Source of the DNA: Cotesia glomerata
Lineage: Eukaryota > Arthropoda > Insecta > Hymenoptera > Braconidae
DNA length: 64,000 nucleotides
Assembly: GCF_020080835.1 (NCBI RefSeq)
Contig: NC_058166.1
Coordinates: 11,743,672 to 11,807,671 of the forward strand
Reading direction: 5' to 3'
Below the pieces are notes generated by a model, which saw nothing but the letters and a program-made list of their open reading frames with translations, was not told where the DNA came from and did not search any database. Position numbers and translations under genes: made by a program. Positions 23,267 to 34,387 of the stretch are shown here, piece after piece; position 1 is the first letter of the stretch, and each line of letters starts with the position of its first letter.

Positions 23267-24618
23267 GTAATTCACAGGAAACAAACAAGAATGAAAACGG
23301 GCTTCATGCCCAACAAGCAGCGATTGAAGCGGGCGCTGAAATGAGGAGAGCGCAAGCGCTGGAACGCCTGGAGGAGCTGACTAATGAGTTAAATAATCTC
23401 GTTCAGTCAAAAGTCAATATCCACAAGGAGATCAAGACCAAGGCGACTAGTGTAACTAACGCCCTTCGAAGGTTCAAAAAACTGGATGAAGAATGGCGAT
23501 TAGCATCGCGACGCACTCCCCGTGCTACACCGGGGCAAACCAACGAAGTTGTAGTTGTGACTGACGAAGCAATGGATACCGGAGCCGAAGGTGACGGTGA
23601 ATCGGTCATCGAAGACAAACGAGAAACTGTCACGAAGACTGGAAAAAGGAAAGATCGATCCTCTCCAGACCCAACGTGCAGCCAAGTCACCAAGAAGAAG
23701 GACCTGAGACAAAGCCCTCCACAAAGAGCGACAATGCAAAGGGACGAACGGACAAAAGCGATTGCTTGGCAGAAAGTCCAGTCCAAGAAAGAACAAAGAA
23801 GGCAAAGGAAAGAACAGCTCCCAAAGCAATTTCCCGAGGAGCCCCGTCCTGAACCTAAACGGAAGAAATCGCGAAAGTGGATCAGGCCAGACGCACTGAT
23901 CATCCGCCCAGCTGAGCCGGCGAAGTACGCTGAGATTTTGCGTAAAATGAAAAATGATGTCCCTGACGAGCAGGTCCGTACTACGGTGGATAAGATCCAT
24001 AAAACTAGGGCCGGAAACATGCTGATTACGCTCTCTAGGAAGAGCTCCGATAAAGGCCAAGCTTTACAGAAAACCATCGAGGGCATCCTACAAGAAGAGG
24101 CCAAAGTGATCTGCAAAGGTCCACAGGAAGACGTCGAAATCCGAGACCTTGATGACACTACAACCAGGGAAGACATTCAAGCCGCCTTGCAGATGGCAAC
24201 CGGAGAATCCTGCGAGGTATCGCTAGAGGCAATTAAGATCCGAAAGGCCTACAGAGGTACCCAGACTGCCGTAGTGACTCTACCAGCAGCTGCAGCGCGG
24301 GAGATATTGGAAGGAAGCGGTAAAATCCGTATCGGCTGGGTAAACTGCCGAATTAGAGCCACGAGAAGACCAACCCAATGCTTTAAGTGCTGGCACTTCG
24401 GGCATCATGGATTTCAGTGCAAAAGTAGCGTAGACCGATCTAAGCTTTGCATCAGGTGCGGACAAGAGGGGCACAAGATCGCTGGTTGTAAGAATCCAGC
24501 CAAATGTGCATTATGCGCTGAAAACCAAAGCGCAGAGAACTCTGCCCACTACGCCGGCAACCACAAATGCCCGGTATTCCAAGAGGCGCTTCAGAGGTTA
24601 ATAAACAAAAGAACATGA
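23263..24618 (+). CDS. LINE B ORF1, intact gag-like protein with three zinc knuckles
   Basis: 451 codons, MSNSQETN to a TGA that overlaps the ORF2 ATG. The N-terminus is predicted helical (QALERLEELTNELNNLVQ). A basic, Pro/Lys-rich linker carries EKRKDRSSPD-like tracts, then a globular region (PDALIIRPAE...ITLSRKSSDKGQ...ICKGPQE). Three CCHC knuckles close it: CFKCWHFGHHGFQC, CIRCGQEGHKIAGC and a looser CALC...HYAGNHKC. Three knuckles near the ORF1 C-terminus are typical of R1-clade LINEs; they bind the element RNA. The length equals that of D. Confidence 0.9.
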   Translation: MSNSQETNKNENGLHAQQAAIEAGAEMRRAQALERLEELTNELNNLVQSKVNIHKEIKTKATSVTNALRRFKKLDEEWRLASRRTPRATPGQTNEVVVVTDEAMDTGAEGDGESVIEDKRETVTKTGKRKDRSSPDPTCSQVTKKKDLRQSPPQRATMQRDERTKAIAWQKVQSKKEQRRQRKEQLPKQFPEEPRPEPKRKKSRKWIRPDALIIRPAEPAKYAEILRKMKNDVPDEQVRTTVDKIHKTRAGNMLITLSRKSSDKGQALQKTIEGILQEEAKVICKGPQEDVEIRDLDDTTTREDIQAALQMATGESCEVSLEAIKIRKAYRGTQTAVVTLPAAAAREILEGSGKIRIGWVNCRIRATRRPTQCFKCWHFGHHGFQCKSSVDRSKLCIRCGQEGHKIAGCKNPAKCALCAENQSAENSAHYAGNHKCPVFQEALQRLINKRT

Positions 24619-27595
24619 AGATACTGCAGCTCAACCTCAATCATTGTGAGGCTGCACATGACTTGCTTCTGCAGACAGTGCGTGAACTAGGGCCTGACCT
24701 TGTACTAATAGCTGAGCCATATAAATGCCTTAAAGGCAAATTATGGGAAACGGACACGACCACTAGGGCCGTCATTTGGTCCTGTGGCAAGCTCCCATTC
24801 CAGAGCGTAGTTAATAATTGCAATGCCGGCTTTGTAGCAGTATCAGTAGATGGCGTTCGCTTCTATAGCTGCTACGCACCACCTAGCCTCTCTATTGTTG
24901 ACTTCACTAACTTTCTGGATCGACTGACAGAGGACGCGAAGCAGCATCATCCAGTCGCGATAGCCGGCGACTTAAACTCCTGGGCAGTAGACTGGGGTAG
25001 CAAGCTAACTAACGCACGAGGTAAAGCGTTACTTGAGGCTTTTACTGCATTAGACGTAGTCTTACTCAACAGTGGTGACACACCAACCTACACCAAAGGA
25101 GACGCAAGTTCCATCGTAGACCTCACGTTCGTCAGTAGCAGCCTCGCGAGAGGTAACCTCAACTGGAAGGTGCTTGATATCTACACTGCCAGTGACCACA
25201 ACGCGATTCTCTGGGAGATATCAAATGACCAGGATACTAGAGGAACTAGTAGGTTACCTAACCACATTCGGTGGAGAGTACAATCTTTCGACGTGGGTAC
25301 GCTGACGACTGCTTTGGATAATGGCCCGATCACCGCTGGATGCGCAGAAGATCAGACTAAAGAACTTATGAAAAGAGTGACCGAAGCTTGTGACGCCAGT
25401 ATGCCACGAAAACGAGGCATAAATAGAAGACCCGCGGTGCACTGGTGAAACGATCACATCAGCGCTCTTCGTAAAGAATGCCTCAGGAAAAGAAGAATAT
25501 CACAGCGTGGCTTCCGTCGACCTAACCTTGCAGAACTGGTGGCAGAGTATAAAAAGGCCCGTCGGGAACTAAACAAAGCCATCAAGGATAATAAAAGACG
25601 CTGTTGGAAAGAACTCGTCGAAGAAGTGGAGAAAGGACCCATGGGGCAAACCGTACAAGGTGGTCACGGCCCACCTGAAATACCAGCCAATGCCGTCGCC
25701 TACGTGTCCGCGGCTCCTAGAGAGGATTGTTACTGTGCTGTTTCCTCAACAACCGGTATTCACCGGCCAGTTAAGGCAGCTAAACCCTGAAGACATTCCA
25801 TCTGTCACGGAAGAAGAACTAATGGAGGCTTGTAACCGCGTAGGGAATAACAAAGCGCCGGGACTAGACGGAATCCCTAATATTGCCTTGAAAACAGCCA
25901 TAAAGGCAGCACCAACGTTATTCTTGAAAGTTTACAATACGTGCCTCAAGGAAGGGACATTTCCTCGGAAATGGAAACAACAACGACTGGTTCTACTCCC
26001 TAAAGGAAAAAAGCCACCAGAAGAGCCGTCATCTTACCGTCCACTTTGTATGCTGGATACAGCCGGTAAGATATTCGAACGCATAATTCATCAAAGAATA
26101 GAAGCAGTTGCAGATCCACTCCTGGCAAACAACCAGTATGGATTCCGAAAAGGACGATCAACCCTGGACGCGATCAATCTGGTTGTTACTACGGCCCAGG
26201 AGGCAATTGCAGGAACCAGATGGAAGGGTGGTACGAAGAAGTACTGCCTGGTGGCGACGTTAGACATCAAAAACGCCTTCAACTCTGCTAACTGGGACTG
26301 CATTATGCAAGCTCTTCAAGAGAAGAACGTGCCAGGATACCTAAGTAAAATAGTAGCTAGCTACTTCACGGATAGAGTCCTCAGATATGACACAAAGGAC
26401 GGTCCGAAAGAGTACGAAATCACCGGAGGTGTTCCGCAGGGCTCTGTTCTTGGCCCACTGCTGTGGAATATCATGTATGACGGGCTTCTAAGGCTAAAGA
26501 TCCCAAGAAATATTAAACTTGTAGCGTATGCGGACGACGTGGCCGTAGTGATTGTCGCTAAACACCTGGACGAGATTCACCACATGTTTGATCTAGCATT
26601 CCAGCAAGTAAACCAGTGGATGGACACAATGAATCTTCAACTGGCGAAACATAAGACTGAGGCAGTGCTTATTACCAGCAGGAAAGTGTTAGAGACCATC
26701 AATCTTAGAGTCGGCGAACAAGAAATCACATCACAACCTTATATCCGATATTTGGGAGTGATGCTTGATGCCCGTCTCAACTTTAAACAGCAAGTGGAAC
26801 ACGTCAGTGCCAAAGCGTCAGTAGTAAGGGCAAGCCTCGCACGATTGATGCCTAACGTCGGAGGCCCAAAGCAGAGCAGGGAGACTATTGTTGGCAACTG
26901 TAGTCACATCAGTGCTTACGTACGGAATATCCATTTGGGCCGATGCGCTAGAATTACAAGAAGCATGGAGAAAGGCTGGACCAGTATATCGCCTGAGTGC
27001 CCTAAGAGTAGCTTGCGCCTTCCGCACAATATCTGAGGAAGCAGTGTGCGTAATTTCTGGAACTCTACCTCTCAGAGTCCTAGCTGAAGAAAGAAGGAAC
27101 CTTTACCAACGAAAGAGGTCAACAACACTGAGCGCAGAAGAACTCAGAACGGAACAAAGACAGCACAGCATCGCACGATGGCAATCTCAGTGGGATGCCG
27201 CAGAGAAGGGTAGATGGACGCATCGTCTCATACCAAAGATCGACATTTGGCTGAACCGGAAACACGGAGAGGTCAACTACTACCTAACGCAGATGTTGTC
27301 AGGACATGGCTGTTTTCGGGCTTATCTTCACCGCTTTAGGCATGACGATTCTCCGGAGTGCCCGTCCTGCCCTGGAGTCACTGAAGATGCGGAGCACGTT
27401 TGTTTCGAGTGCTCGCGTTTTAATCCACAACGTGAGGAGCTGGAGAGGATCTTGAAGAGGAGAAGTCAACCAGAGTCAGTCGTAGAAGCAATGCTGTCTT
27501 CAGAAGCTGCCTGGAATGCAACGAACACTTTTGTCACAGAAGTGCTTACAGAGCTGCGTTCCATCGAGAGAAAAAGAGCAAAAGACAGAATCTAG
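24615..27595 (+). pseudogene. LINE B ORF2, one stop and two frameshifts
   Basis: It starts at ATGAAG, overlapping the ORF1 stop. The endonuclease part (AGDLNSW, SDHNAILWE) is open to 25445, where the conserved Trp codon of VHWWNDHIS is TGA (25446-25448). The same frame reopens, then one extra C near 25637 shifts it. The RT (NNKAPGLDGIP, FRKGRSTLDA, GGVPQGSVLGP, YADDVA) continues in the next frame. One extra G near 26881 shifts it again, and the C-terminal part ends at 27595 after the knuckle CPSCPGVTEDAEHVCFEC. Unlike A, the RT fingers segment is present. The lesions look recent: all are point changes. Confidence 0.9.
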
Positions 27596-27835
27596 AAGGA
27601 AGAAATAACATCTTAGCCACCAGAAGGAAGAGCGGCAGCTAATTCCTCCCCCGCGAAGAAATGCCTTACGGCGGTACCATGGGGGATCAGAGGATAGAAG
27701 AGAAAGGGGTTTAGGGTTTAGTGGGTAGGGGCGTTAGCGTCGAGTTTTAGTATGACGCTGCGTCGAGTCGCCACATATCCAGGCCAAACAACTATGCCTA
27801 GAATCCGTAAAAAGGATTCCCCCTAAAGGGAAAAA

Positions 27836-28701
27836 CACACACACACACTCACACACATACAGACATACAGACACCATCGCGGGAATAGTCAGGGAAGCTT
27901 CCTAGGACCTCGAAACGTCGAGACTCGATGAAAACTCGATTTTCGTAAAACGGGGTGAAAACATTAACTTCCCGATTTTTGAAAATCTTCGACTTTCTTA
28001 GCGGGAAGTTAAAAATGAGGAAAACGGTTGACCCCGATGGCCATCCCTGCAGCTTCCCGCTAATTCCATACCTAGGCGTTTAAAATTGCACTTACGATGC
28101 TTTTGAGCTCTCCGAGCTCAAAAATACAATTTATGTCTTATTTTGAGCTCTCCTAGCGCATAGAAATAGCTTTCTTATGCTTTTGAATTCTTTGAGCATA
28201 AAAATCTTATCAAAGTTCGATGAAACACGAGTTTTTTAATTTTCAAACTGCTATAACTTTTGAATGAATCAAACATTATTACGCGGTTGGCGGCGATTGA
28301 TGTAGTTTTGTGAGCTCTATAAATAATTTGAAACAAAAAAATTAATCTGATGAAACATTTCGGAGTTATTACAAAAAAACACTTTTTTCGACAACGGTAT
28401 CTCACGAACACATCAACCGATTCTGACGCTCTAGGTGGCGATTGATGCGGGTTTCTAAGGTTAAGAACTGATAAGTATTTGAGATCGATCGGTTCAGCCA
28501 ATTCGGAGATATTTAAAAAAAATGAAAAAAAAAACAACTTTTTTTGTCACTTTTTTGCAATTTCTCGAAATCTACTAGTCCGAATCGATTCCAACTTACA
28601 GGAAATCTGTTTGGCGAAGACCTTTCAAATGACTCCAACTGCGATCAAATCGGTTAAGCCGTTCAGAAGTTATAAGAGGTTTACATGCATACATACACAC
28701 A

Positions 28702-28773
<72 letters not shown>

Positions 28774-28926
28774 TACGGACATCATCGCGAAAACATTCAG
28801 GGAAGCTTCCTAGGACCTCAAAACATCAAGATCTGATGAGAACTTGATTTTTGAAAAACGGGGTAAAACCAATAACTTCCCGATTATTTTTGAAAATTTT
28901 CAATTTTCTTAGCGGGAAGTTAAAAA
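27836..28926 (+). repeat. Duplicate of carrier tail plus complete carrier
   Basis: Near-exact second copy of 21650-22727, complete at its end (AGCGGGAAGTTAAAAA). The (CA)n lies at 28690-28769. Both copies carry the same chance 120-codon antisense frame, which shows how little they have diverged. Confidence 0.85.
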
Positions 28927-29173
28927 GGGGTTTTTTTTTTAGTTCGAAATCTTTAGAACCGTTGATTAAAAAAATCTGAAAATTATATCTGAAGGAGTTT
29001 TTTAATGAATACTAAAAAGAATCGCAAAATTACGAAAATCAAGAAAAAAATTTTCTTATCAGTACGATTTGGGGTGGAATGCCCCATGCAGTTATTTAGT
29101 TACAACAAAATAATGATTAAAGACCCGGTAGATTTATTTATAAGTATAAGTAAATTTTAAAAAAAGTAGTTAC

Positions 29174-29452
29174 CGTATATCCATATCCAGGAGCCAGCTT
29201 GGCGTAAGTCGTTACTGAAGCAACCGTGAAAATATGGGGATTAACCGAGTGTACTGCTATTTTCCTGATATGAAAAAGAGCATCTGCGATAGACAATCTA
29301 CCCTCAACGTCGGTGTCGGTGATGCGGACTCTCCACCCGGATTTAGCGGTAATCACTTCATCAGCTACGTACCCGTTTTCTCCGGTACTGTTGCGGATAA
29401 CACACAAGGCAGCTACAACTTTTGTTGTCGGGGGCTGCAGAAGATTCACTAC
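29174..29452 (-). CDS. M17-type aminopeptidase, catalytic exon with DTDVEGR
   Basis: 93 codons, phase 0 to phase 0. The acceptor reads TTGAAG|GTAGTG and the donor TATACG|GTAACT. The product begins VVNLLQPPTTKVVAAL, then CVIRNSTGENGYVADEVI and DTDVEGRLSIADAL. This is the M17 signature NTDAEGR: the catalytic/metal Asp, Glu and Arg are kept, the first Asn is Asp. It ends NPHIFTVASVTTYAKLAPGYGYT, matching the family's NPHLFTIATLTGHA...YG-YT. An 83-bp intron separates it from the upstream exon, normal for a compact insect intron and in contrast to the 17-23 kb introns on either side. Confidence 0.85.
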
Positions 29453-29535
29453 CTTCAATTTAATTAATTGAATTGATTACACAACAAGTAATAAGCAAAA
29501 TAGAATAATTAATCATTGAGGAGTAAAAAGAGTAC

Positions 29536-29888
29536 CTGCATAAATCCCACGCAAGCAGCAATACCGCATTTGTGTCGTGATCCTCCGGATAAAGCACTCG
29601 ACTCCTTCATTCCAGTGCCACCAGTATCGTAAGTTACCCCCTTACCGACAAACAAGAGCGTCTCTGTGATTCCGTTGGGGTCTTGTGGTTCGTAAGTGAG
29701 ATATATTATTCTGCCGCGGTGTCGCGGTATTATTGAGGCAGCACGATTAACTGTTGCAAAAAGTGGATATTCGTGAAGCAGTGTTTCTTCATCGCTTATT
29801 ACTTGGATGAGAACGCCAGTTCCGGAGAATAGGTCGGTTATGTATTCCTCTACTCGCGGGGGGGTCATTCGTTCTGGATCAGCTCCAC
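29536..29888 (-). CDS. M17-type aminopeptidase, exon with KGVTYDTGG metal-site motif
   Basis: The exon follows an AAAAAAG acceptor, completes a split Gly codon, and runs 117 further codons to the donor ATGCAG|GTACTC. It reads GADPERMTPPRVEEYI, the family's GGSDPERMAPPRV-EY block. Further on, FVGKGVTYDTGG with a downstream MK gives the M17 spacing Lys, +5 Asp, +12 Lys (bovine Lys250, Asp255, Lys262). The next ligand, Asp273 at +23 (usually RDKCG or RADMGG), is His here: SRHKCGIA. Loss of that Asp should impair the two-metal site, so the protein may be inactive or altered. The split Gly codon matches the donor of the exon at 47632. Confidence 0.85.
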
Positions 29889-30014
29889 CTTTTTTTCAAA
29901 TGAAACAGATGGTTAATAATATCAAAGAAGTAATTGCACGCCTCATAAGCGAAGCTTTGAGGTAGTGCTCTACTCTCGACATCTCAAGAAAATCAGATTT
30001 CTCGAAATTGAAAT

Positions 30015-30177
30015 TGATTTTTTAACTTCCCGCTAAGGAAATCGGGAAGTTATTGTTTTCACCCCGATTTGCAAAAATCGAGTTTTCATCAGATCTCGAC
30101 GTTTTAAGGTCATAGGAAGCTTCCCTGACTACCTCCGCGATGTTGTCACTATGCCTGTATGTATGTATGTGTATGTG

Positions 30178-30191
<14 letters not shown>
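30015..30191 (-). repeat. Carrier tail, inverted, with GT tract
   Basis: Reverse complement of the carrier tail (TTAACTTCCCGCTAAGG...GACTACCTCCGCG) up to the GT tract in which LINE C sits. The other side of LINE C (from 31907) is not carrier sequence, so this copy is truncated or the tract was fused to another repeat. Confidence 0.65.
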
Positions 30192-30208
<17 letters not shown>

Positions 30209-31839
30209 TTTTTATAGAGGAGGTAAAATACGTTTATGTATGCCAGGACTTGGTGTTGTTGCCAGGACTAGGTGTTGGTGCCTGGGTATGTCGGACTCAG
30301 AAGACAATATTATTTTGCAACAATACCGACTAAACATCCTCCTCTCTCGTTTCTCTATAGATGTTACAGGGAAGACTGGATCAGGACCGCGTTAGCATTA
30401 CTTCAATCCAGTCCATGTTGTGCCTCACGACACTTACTTCTTGTTATTACTGGTTTCTAATCCCTTTCTGCGATTTTTTCTTTCAAGAGACGCTGCGCGT
30501 AGGCTACTACAGCTGTCCAGTTTTCTTCTATTTTGATCATGCAGGTTACTAAGCTCTCAGGGGAGAGCGCGGTGCCCATTGTTTCTTCGCTGCAGATTCT
30601 ATCGTCCTTCCATCGATCACACTCGAAAAACGTGTGCTCGGCGTTGTCAATTTTGTCTGGACAGTATTTGCACGTTGGTGTGCTGTGCAAACCCATCTTG
30701 AATAGATAGGCATTGAACTGCCCATGTCCCGTCAGTAGCTGGGTCAGAAAGAAGTCCGTGTCCCCGTGCTTCCGAAAAAGCCAGACGTTGATGTTTGGGA
30801 TCAGTCGCGCTGTCCATCTGCCTGTCTCTCCCGACGTCCATCGGTCCTGCCACTCTTGCTGCGTTTCCGTTTTTATCCTCGTTCTTGCTTCCTTCATGTT
30901 TTCGTCACCGATTTTAGCGTCGTAGAGTCTTGCTCTCTCGAACGCTAATAGGTCGATGGGCGCAGCTCCCGCAATGACCAATACAGCCGCTTCGGAAACC
31001 GTGCGGTAGGCGCAGGCAACTCTGAGAGCGCCTCGCCGCTGCACTGCTGCCATTTTCCGCCGATAGGTTTTCTGCTTTAATATATCTGCCCATATTTCCG
31101 CTCCATAAAGCAGTACCGAATGGACTGCTTCCAGAAGGACTCTCCTCTTTTTGGTTCTTGGTCCCATAGTATTCGTCATAATTCTTGCTAGGCTAGACAC
31201 CGTCTTGCTGGCTTTCTGGCATGCACTATCGAGGTGTTCGCGGAAAGATAGTTTCTCGTCTATCATTACCCCCAGATAGCACAGGGCCCTTGTTGACGTT
31301 AGCGTTATTCCTCCCATGTCCACAGCAAATGGTTTTGGGAACCATTTTTGGCGAGTCAGAACGACCATCTCGGTTTTGTGTTTTGCGAGTTTCAGGTGGT
31401 GTTTATCGAGCCAAGTCTCGACAGCATCAATGGTTTCCCGAACGAGTAGTTCGGCCTCCTCTACGCTGTCTACTATTATCGTGGCCGCGACGTCGTCTGC
31501 AAAGCCCGTTAGCTCCACTTGCTTTGGCAACGGGATTTCCAGAAGCTCGTCGTAGTCCACGTTCCATAGATCGGGCCCCATTATTGAGCCTTGCGGCACG
31601 CCAGCCGTTATGGCGTATTCTTGTGGACCTTCCGTGGTTTCTGCTATCAGCTTTCTCTCGTCAAGGTAGTTGTCGACTAGTGCCAGATTCTCCGGCTCCA
31701 CGTCAAATCTGTGCTCCAGGGCGTCCAAAATATCTCTCCAATTTGCGCTGTTAAAGGCATTTCTAATATCTAGCGTGAGGACAAGACACACCTTGCGGGC
31801 TTTGAGGCTACCAGTCCATGCATCTCTCGCTGTCGCTAC

Positions 31840-31840
<1 letters not shown>
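30192..31840 (-). mobile_element. 5'-truncated LINE 'C' of a second R1-clade lineage, in (CA)n
   Basis: 1649 bp on the minus strand. Its 22-nt A tail (30192-30213, seen as T) is joined to (GT)n on the 3' side, and its broken 5' end meets (GT)n at 31841. So this lineage also sits in a CA tract with its sense strand on the AC strand. Only the distal half of ORF2 and a ~240-bp 3' UTR remain, as expected of incomplete target-primed reverse transcription. Confidence 0.85.
30457..31838 (-). CDS. LINE C ORF2 fragment (reverse transcriptase to C-terminus)
   Basis: Open from the truncation to the stop, ~460 codons. The RT retains LTLDIRNAFNSANW, AGVPQGSIMGPDLWN, the catalytic GFADDVA and LGVMIDEKLSF. 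The C-terminal knuckle is CKYCPDKIDNAEHTFFEC. Compared with A, B, D and E it differs across the whole length (for example GFADDVAAT against AYADDVAVV), so it is another subfamily. The lack of stops over 1.4 kb suggests a recent insertion. Endonuclease and RT fingers are missing. Confidence 0.85.

Positions 31841-31907
<67 letters not shown>
31841..31907. repeat. (GT)n microsatellite at the LINE C 5' junction
   Basis: 33 uninterrupted GT units directly at the truncated end of LINE C. Confidence 0.9.
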
Positions 31908-31912
<5 letters not shown>

Positions 31913-32024
31913 TAGACTGTGCCAAATATATCGAAGATTTTTTTTTTTCGGTCCTATATCAAAATTTTGTTTAGAGTTACGAAAAATAAATTGTGTCAAA
32001 ATTTGAGCGCTTTATCTTCATTTT

Positions 32025-32735
32025 TCAATTAGCGCTCGCAAAAAGAAGAATTTTCGCTGAAAAAAGTTTTTTTTCACTTATTTTTTGGTTATAGAAAATT
32101 CAATATACCAAACACCAAATATGAAAAAACCCTTGGTATGGTTTTGTAGGAAATTAAATTCTCTACAAACATGATTTTCTGTCGAATTTAAAGAATCAAC
32201 AGCTTCTTTTTAATAGCTAATTTAATTAAAATTTGTTCGATAATTTTTGTTTTCAATTATGGATGGACACGTATAAAACTACTTCTTAACGAAAAGAACT
32301 AACTTATACAATTTTTTTAGGAATATTTATGATCTAAAAAATAGTTTTTATGCTTTAATTGATTATAATATAGTACAAGAGAAGTTAAAAATAATTTTAT
32401 TAACAAAAATAATGAAGACAAAAAAATTAATTTTTTCGTAATTTTTTATTCATAAGTCTTATTGACTTAAAGGTTATTCATGCTTCAAAATTAATAAAAT
32501 ATATCTTTTTCTGTCATTTTTATTCATCAACGGATTCTTCTGTAGCGTTCGTAACTCAAAACGGTAGTTGTAGTCTAGCCAACAAGTGCTTTTTTGGTTA
32601 ATTTTTTTCAGCAATCTCCGAAAATTATTATTGAGCTGTCATTCGATTCGGAATGGTATCTAGATGATTTTTGAAAAAGAAAATGAAGTTCCGCTTGTAA
32701 AAATTGCAAAAGTTATTAACAATTAACTGAAAAAA
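32025..32735. repeat. Left member of an inverted 0.7-kb repeat pair
   Basis: From TTTTTCAATTAGCGCTCGC to CAATTAACTGAAAAAA. It is the reverse complement of 41112-41823 with about 5% differences. No ORF or known motif. Confidence 0.75.
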
Positions 32736-33998
32736 GGGGATTTAGTTTTTTGAAAATATCTCAAAAACTAATGAAGATTTATTAAATTTAAAATAAGATT
32801 CAAAAATAGGAGGAAATTTCCCCAAAAAAAGTCTCGATTCCCAGAACTGTAGGACCAATATTTTAAAAAATTATGTCTATGCAGCTTCTGACAACAAAAA
32901 ACGGATCATTAAGGAAGTACGAGCACCAAGACAACTTTTGATAAAAGGCTTGATTTTTCTTTAATATGAAGTTTAAATATGTCTAAACAAATTCCGAAAA
33001 TTTGAAGGAGATTGCCCGATTATTTAAATTAATAATTAACTTTAAAGTTGAGCAATTTAACATTGGTTTTATGGGGTAACCTCCAAACATTGATACATTT
33101 CTGTATTTTTCTCGTAAAACTGTCGGTGAATATTTTTAAAAAACTTATGGATGAAAGTAAATATATTAGTGATAAATCTAATTCAAAAAAATTTACACTT
33201 GCCCGACTAATTAAAGTGTATTAATTAAAAGAAAAATAAATGCCGCCATTAGCCAATGTTAAATGTTTATCTATATATTGAGAAAAATCATATGGTTACT
33301 GCTCTCCCCTTACTGCACTAGAGTCGATACCTATCCCCACCCCGTCTAGCGCTCGTACTTCCTTATTAATATTTTGAAGAAAAAATTTTTTCGACGATTA
33401 ATTTAAGTTTTTAATTTTGCAACAACGAAAATTATTAACAAAAAACTGAAAAATGAAATTTTTTTAATTTTTCAACGGGGATCTATTCTGAAAACTGCCA
33501 AGAATTACTCCACCCGTGTAAAAAAAAATCGACTTAAAATTGTCGTTTGTTTAGAATCTTAAACGTGACACAAACCAAGACTATTTTAAGACTCTTTTAA
33601 GACGCTAAAAAAAATTTCCGAGAACAGATTTTTGAAAATTTGGTTCTCGAATTTGTTGGGAAAATTAATTTTTAGACGATTTTACGACTTTCTAACGAAA
33701 TATTTTTGAGTAAGATGTTTTTAAATTGAATTTATAATTGTTAAAAAATTATATCCCACAATTTTAAGACGTTCTGTTTTAATGTTCCGGGACTCTATCA
33801 CTGTTAGCTCATCTCAAAATAGTCTCAAAATTTCTGTTTAAGATTTTTTTGAGACTAATTTATTTAAATCATTTTAAGATAATTTAAAGACGCTCCATAA
33901 TTATGTTCCGGAGCTCTGTCGCTGTAAGATTTTTTCAAGACGATTTTAAGATTTTTTAGGACTTTTTGAGATATTTTCAAAAAACTAAATCCCCTTTT
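32736..33998. repeat. Segment bounded by ~32-bp inverted repeats, with a TTTTAAGAC array
   Basis: The ends are AAAGGGGATTTAGTTTTTTG and its complement followed by GAGATATTTTC. The right third (33531-33975) repeats TTTTAAGAC(G) at irregular short intervals. No coding potential seen. Confidence 0.5.
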
Positions 33999-34159
33999 TT
34001 AACTTTCCGCTAAGAAAATTGAAAATTTTCAAAAATCGGGAAGTTATTGTTTTCACCCCGTTTTTCGAAAATCGAGTTTTCATCAGATCTCGATGTTTTG
34101 AGGTCCTAAGAAGCTTTCCTGACTATTTTCACGGAAATTTCACCGTGTCTGTATGTGTG

Positions 34160-34173
<14 letters not shown>
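33999..34173 (-). repeat. Inverted carrier repeat, tail side of LINE D
   Basis: AACTTTCCGCTAAG, then the tail hairpin and ATTTTCACGG up to the GT tract. Together with 39214-41112 it forms one inverted carrier split by LINE D. Confidence 0.75.
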
Positions 34174-34190
<17 letters not shown>

Positions 34191-34387
34191 TTTTTTAAGG
34201 GGAGGGGGAATCCTTTTTACGGATTCTAGGCATAGTTGTTTGGCCTGGATATGTGGCGACTCGACGCAGTGTCATACTAAAATTCGACGCTAGCGCCTCT
34301 ACCCGCTAAACCCTAAACCCCTTCGTGAGGGGAGGATCTAACTACTGCTCTTTCTTCTGGTAGCTAAGGTGTTATTTTACCTTTTTT

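Larger units (their letters stand above)
22728..27835 (+). mobile_element. R1-clade LINE 'B'
   Basis: 5108 bp. The 5' end begins CAGAAGAGATACTG, six bases short of copy A, and abuts not (CA)n but the carrier-repeat tail ...TTTTCTTAG. The 3' end has five A followed by (CA)n. ORF1 is intact; ORF2 has one nonsense codon and two 1-nt insertions. The 5' UTR (22728-23258) differs from A at only about three positions, whereas the coding bodies are clearly divergent. The 3' flank is a near-exact copy of the sequence just left of the element. Confidence 0.9.
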
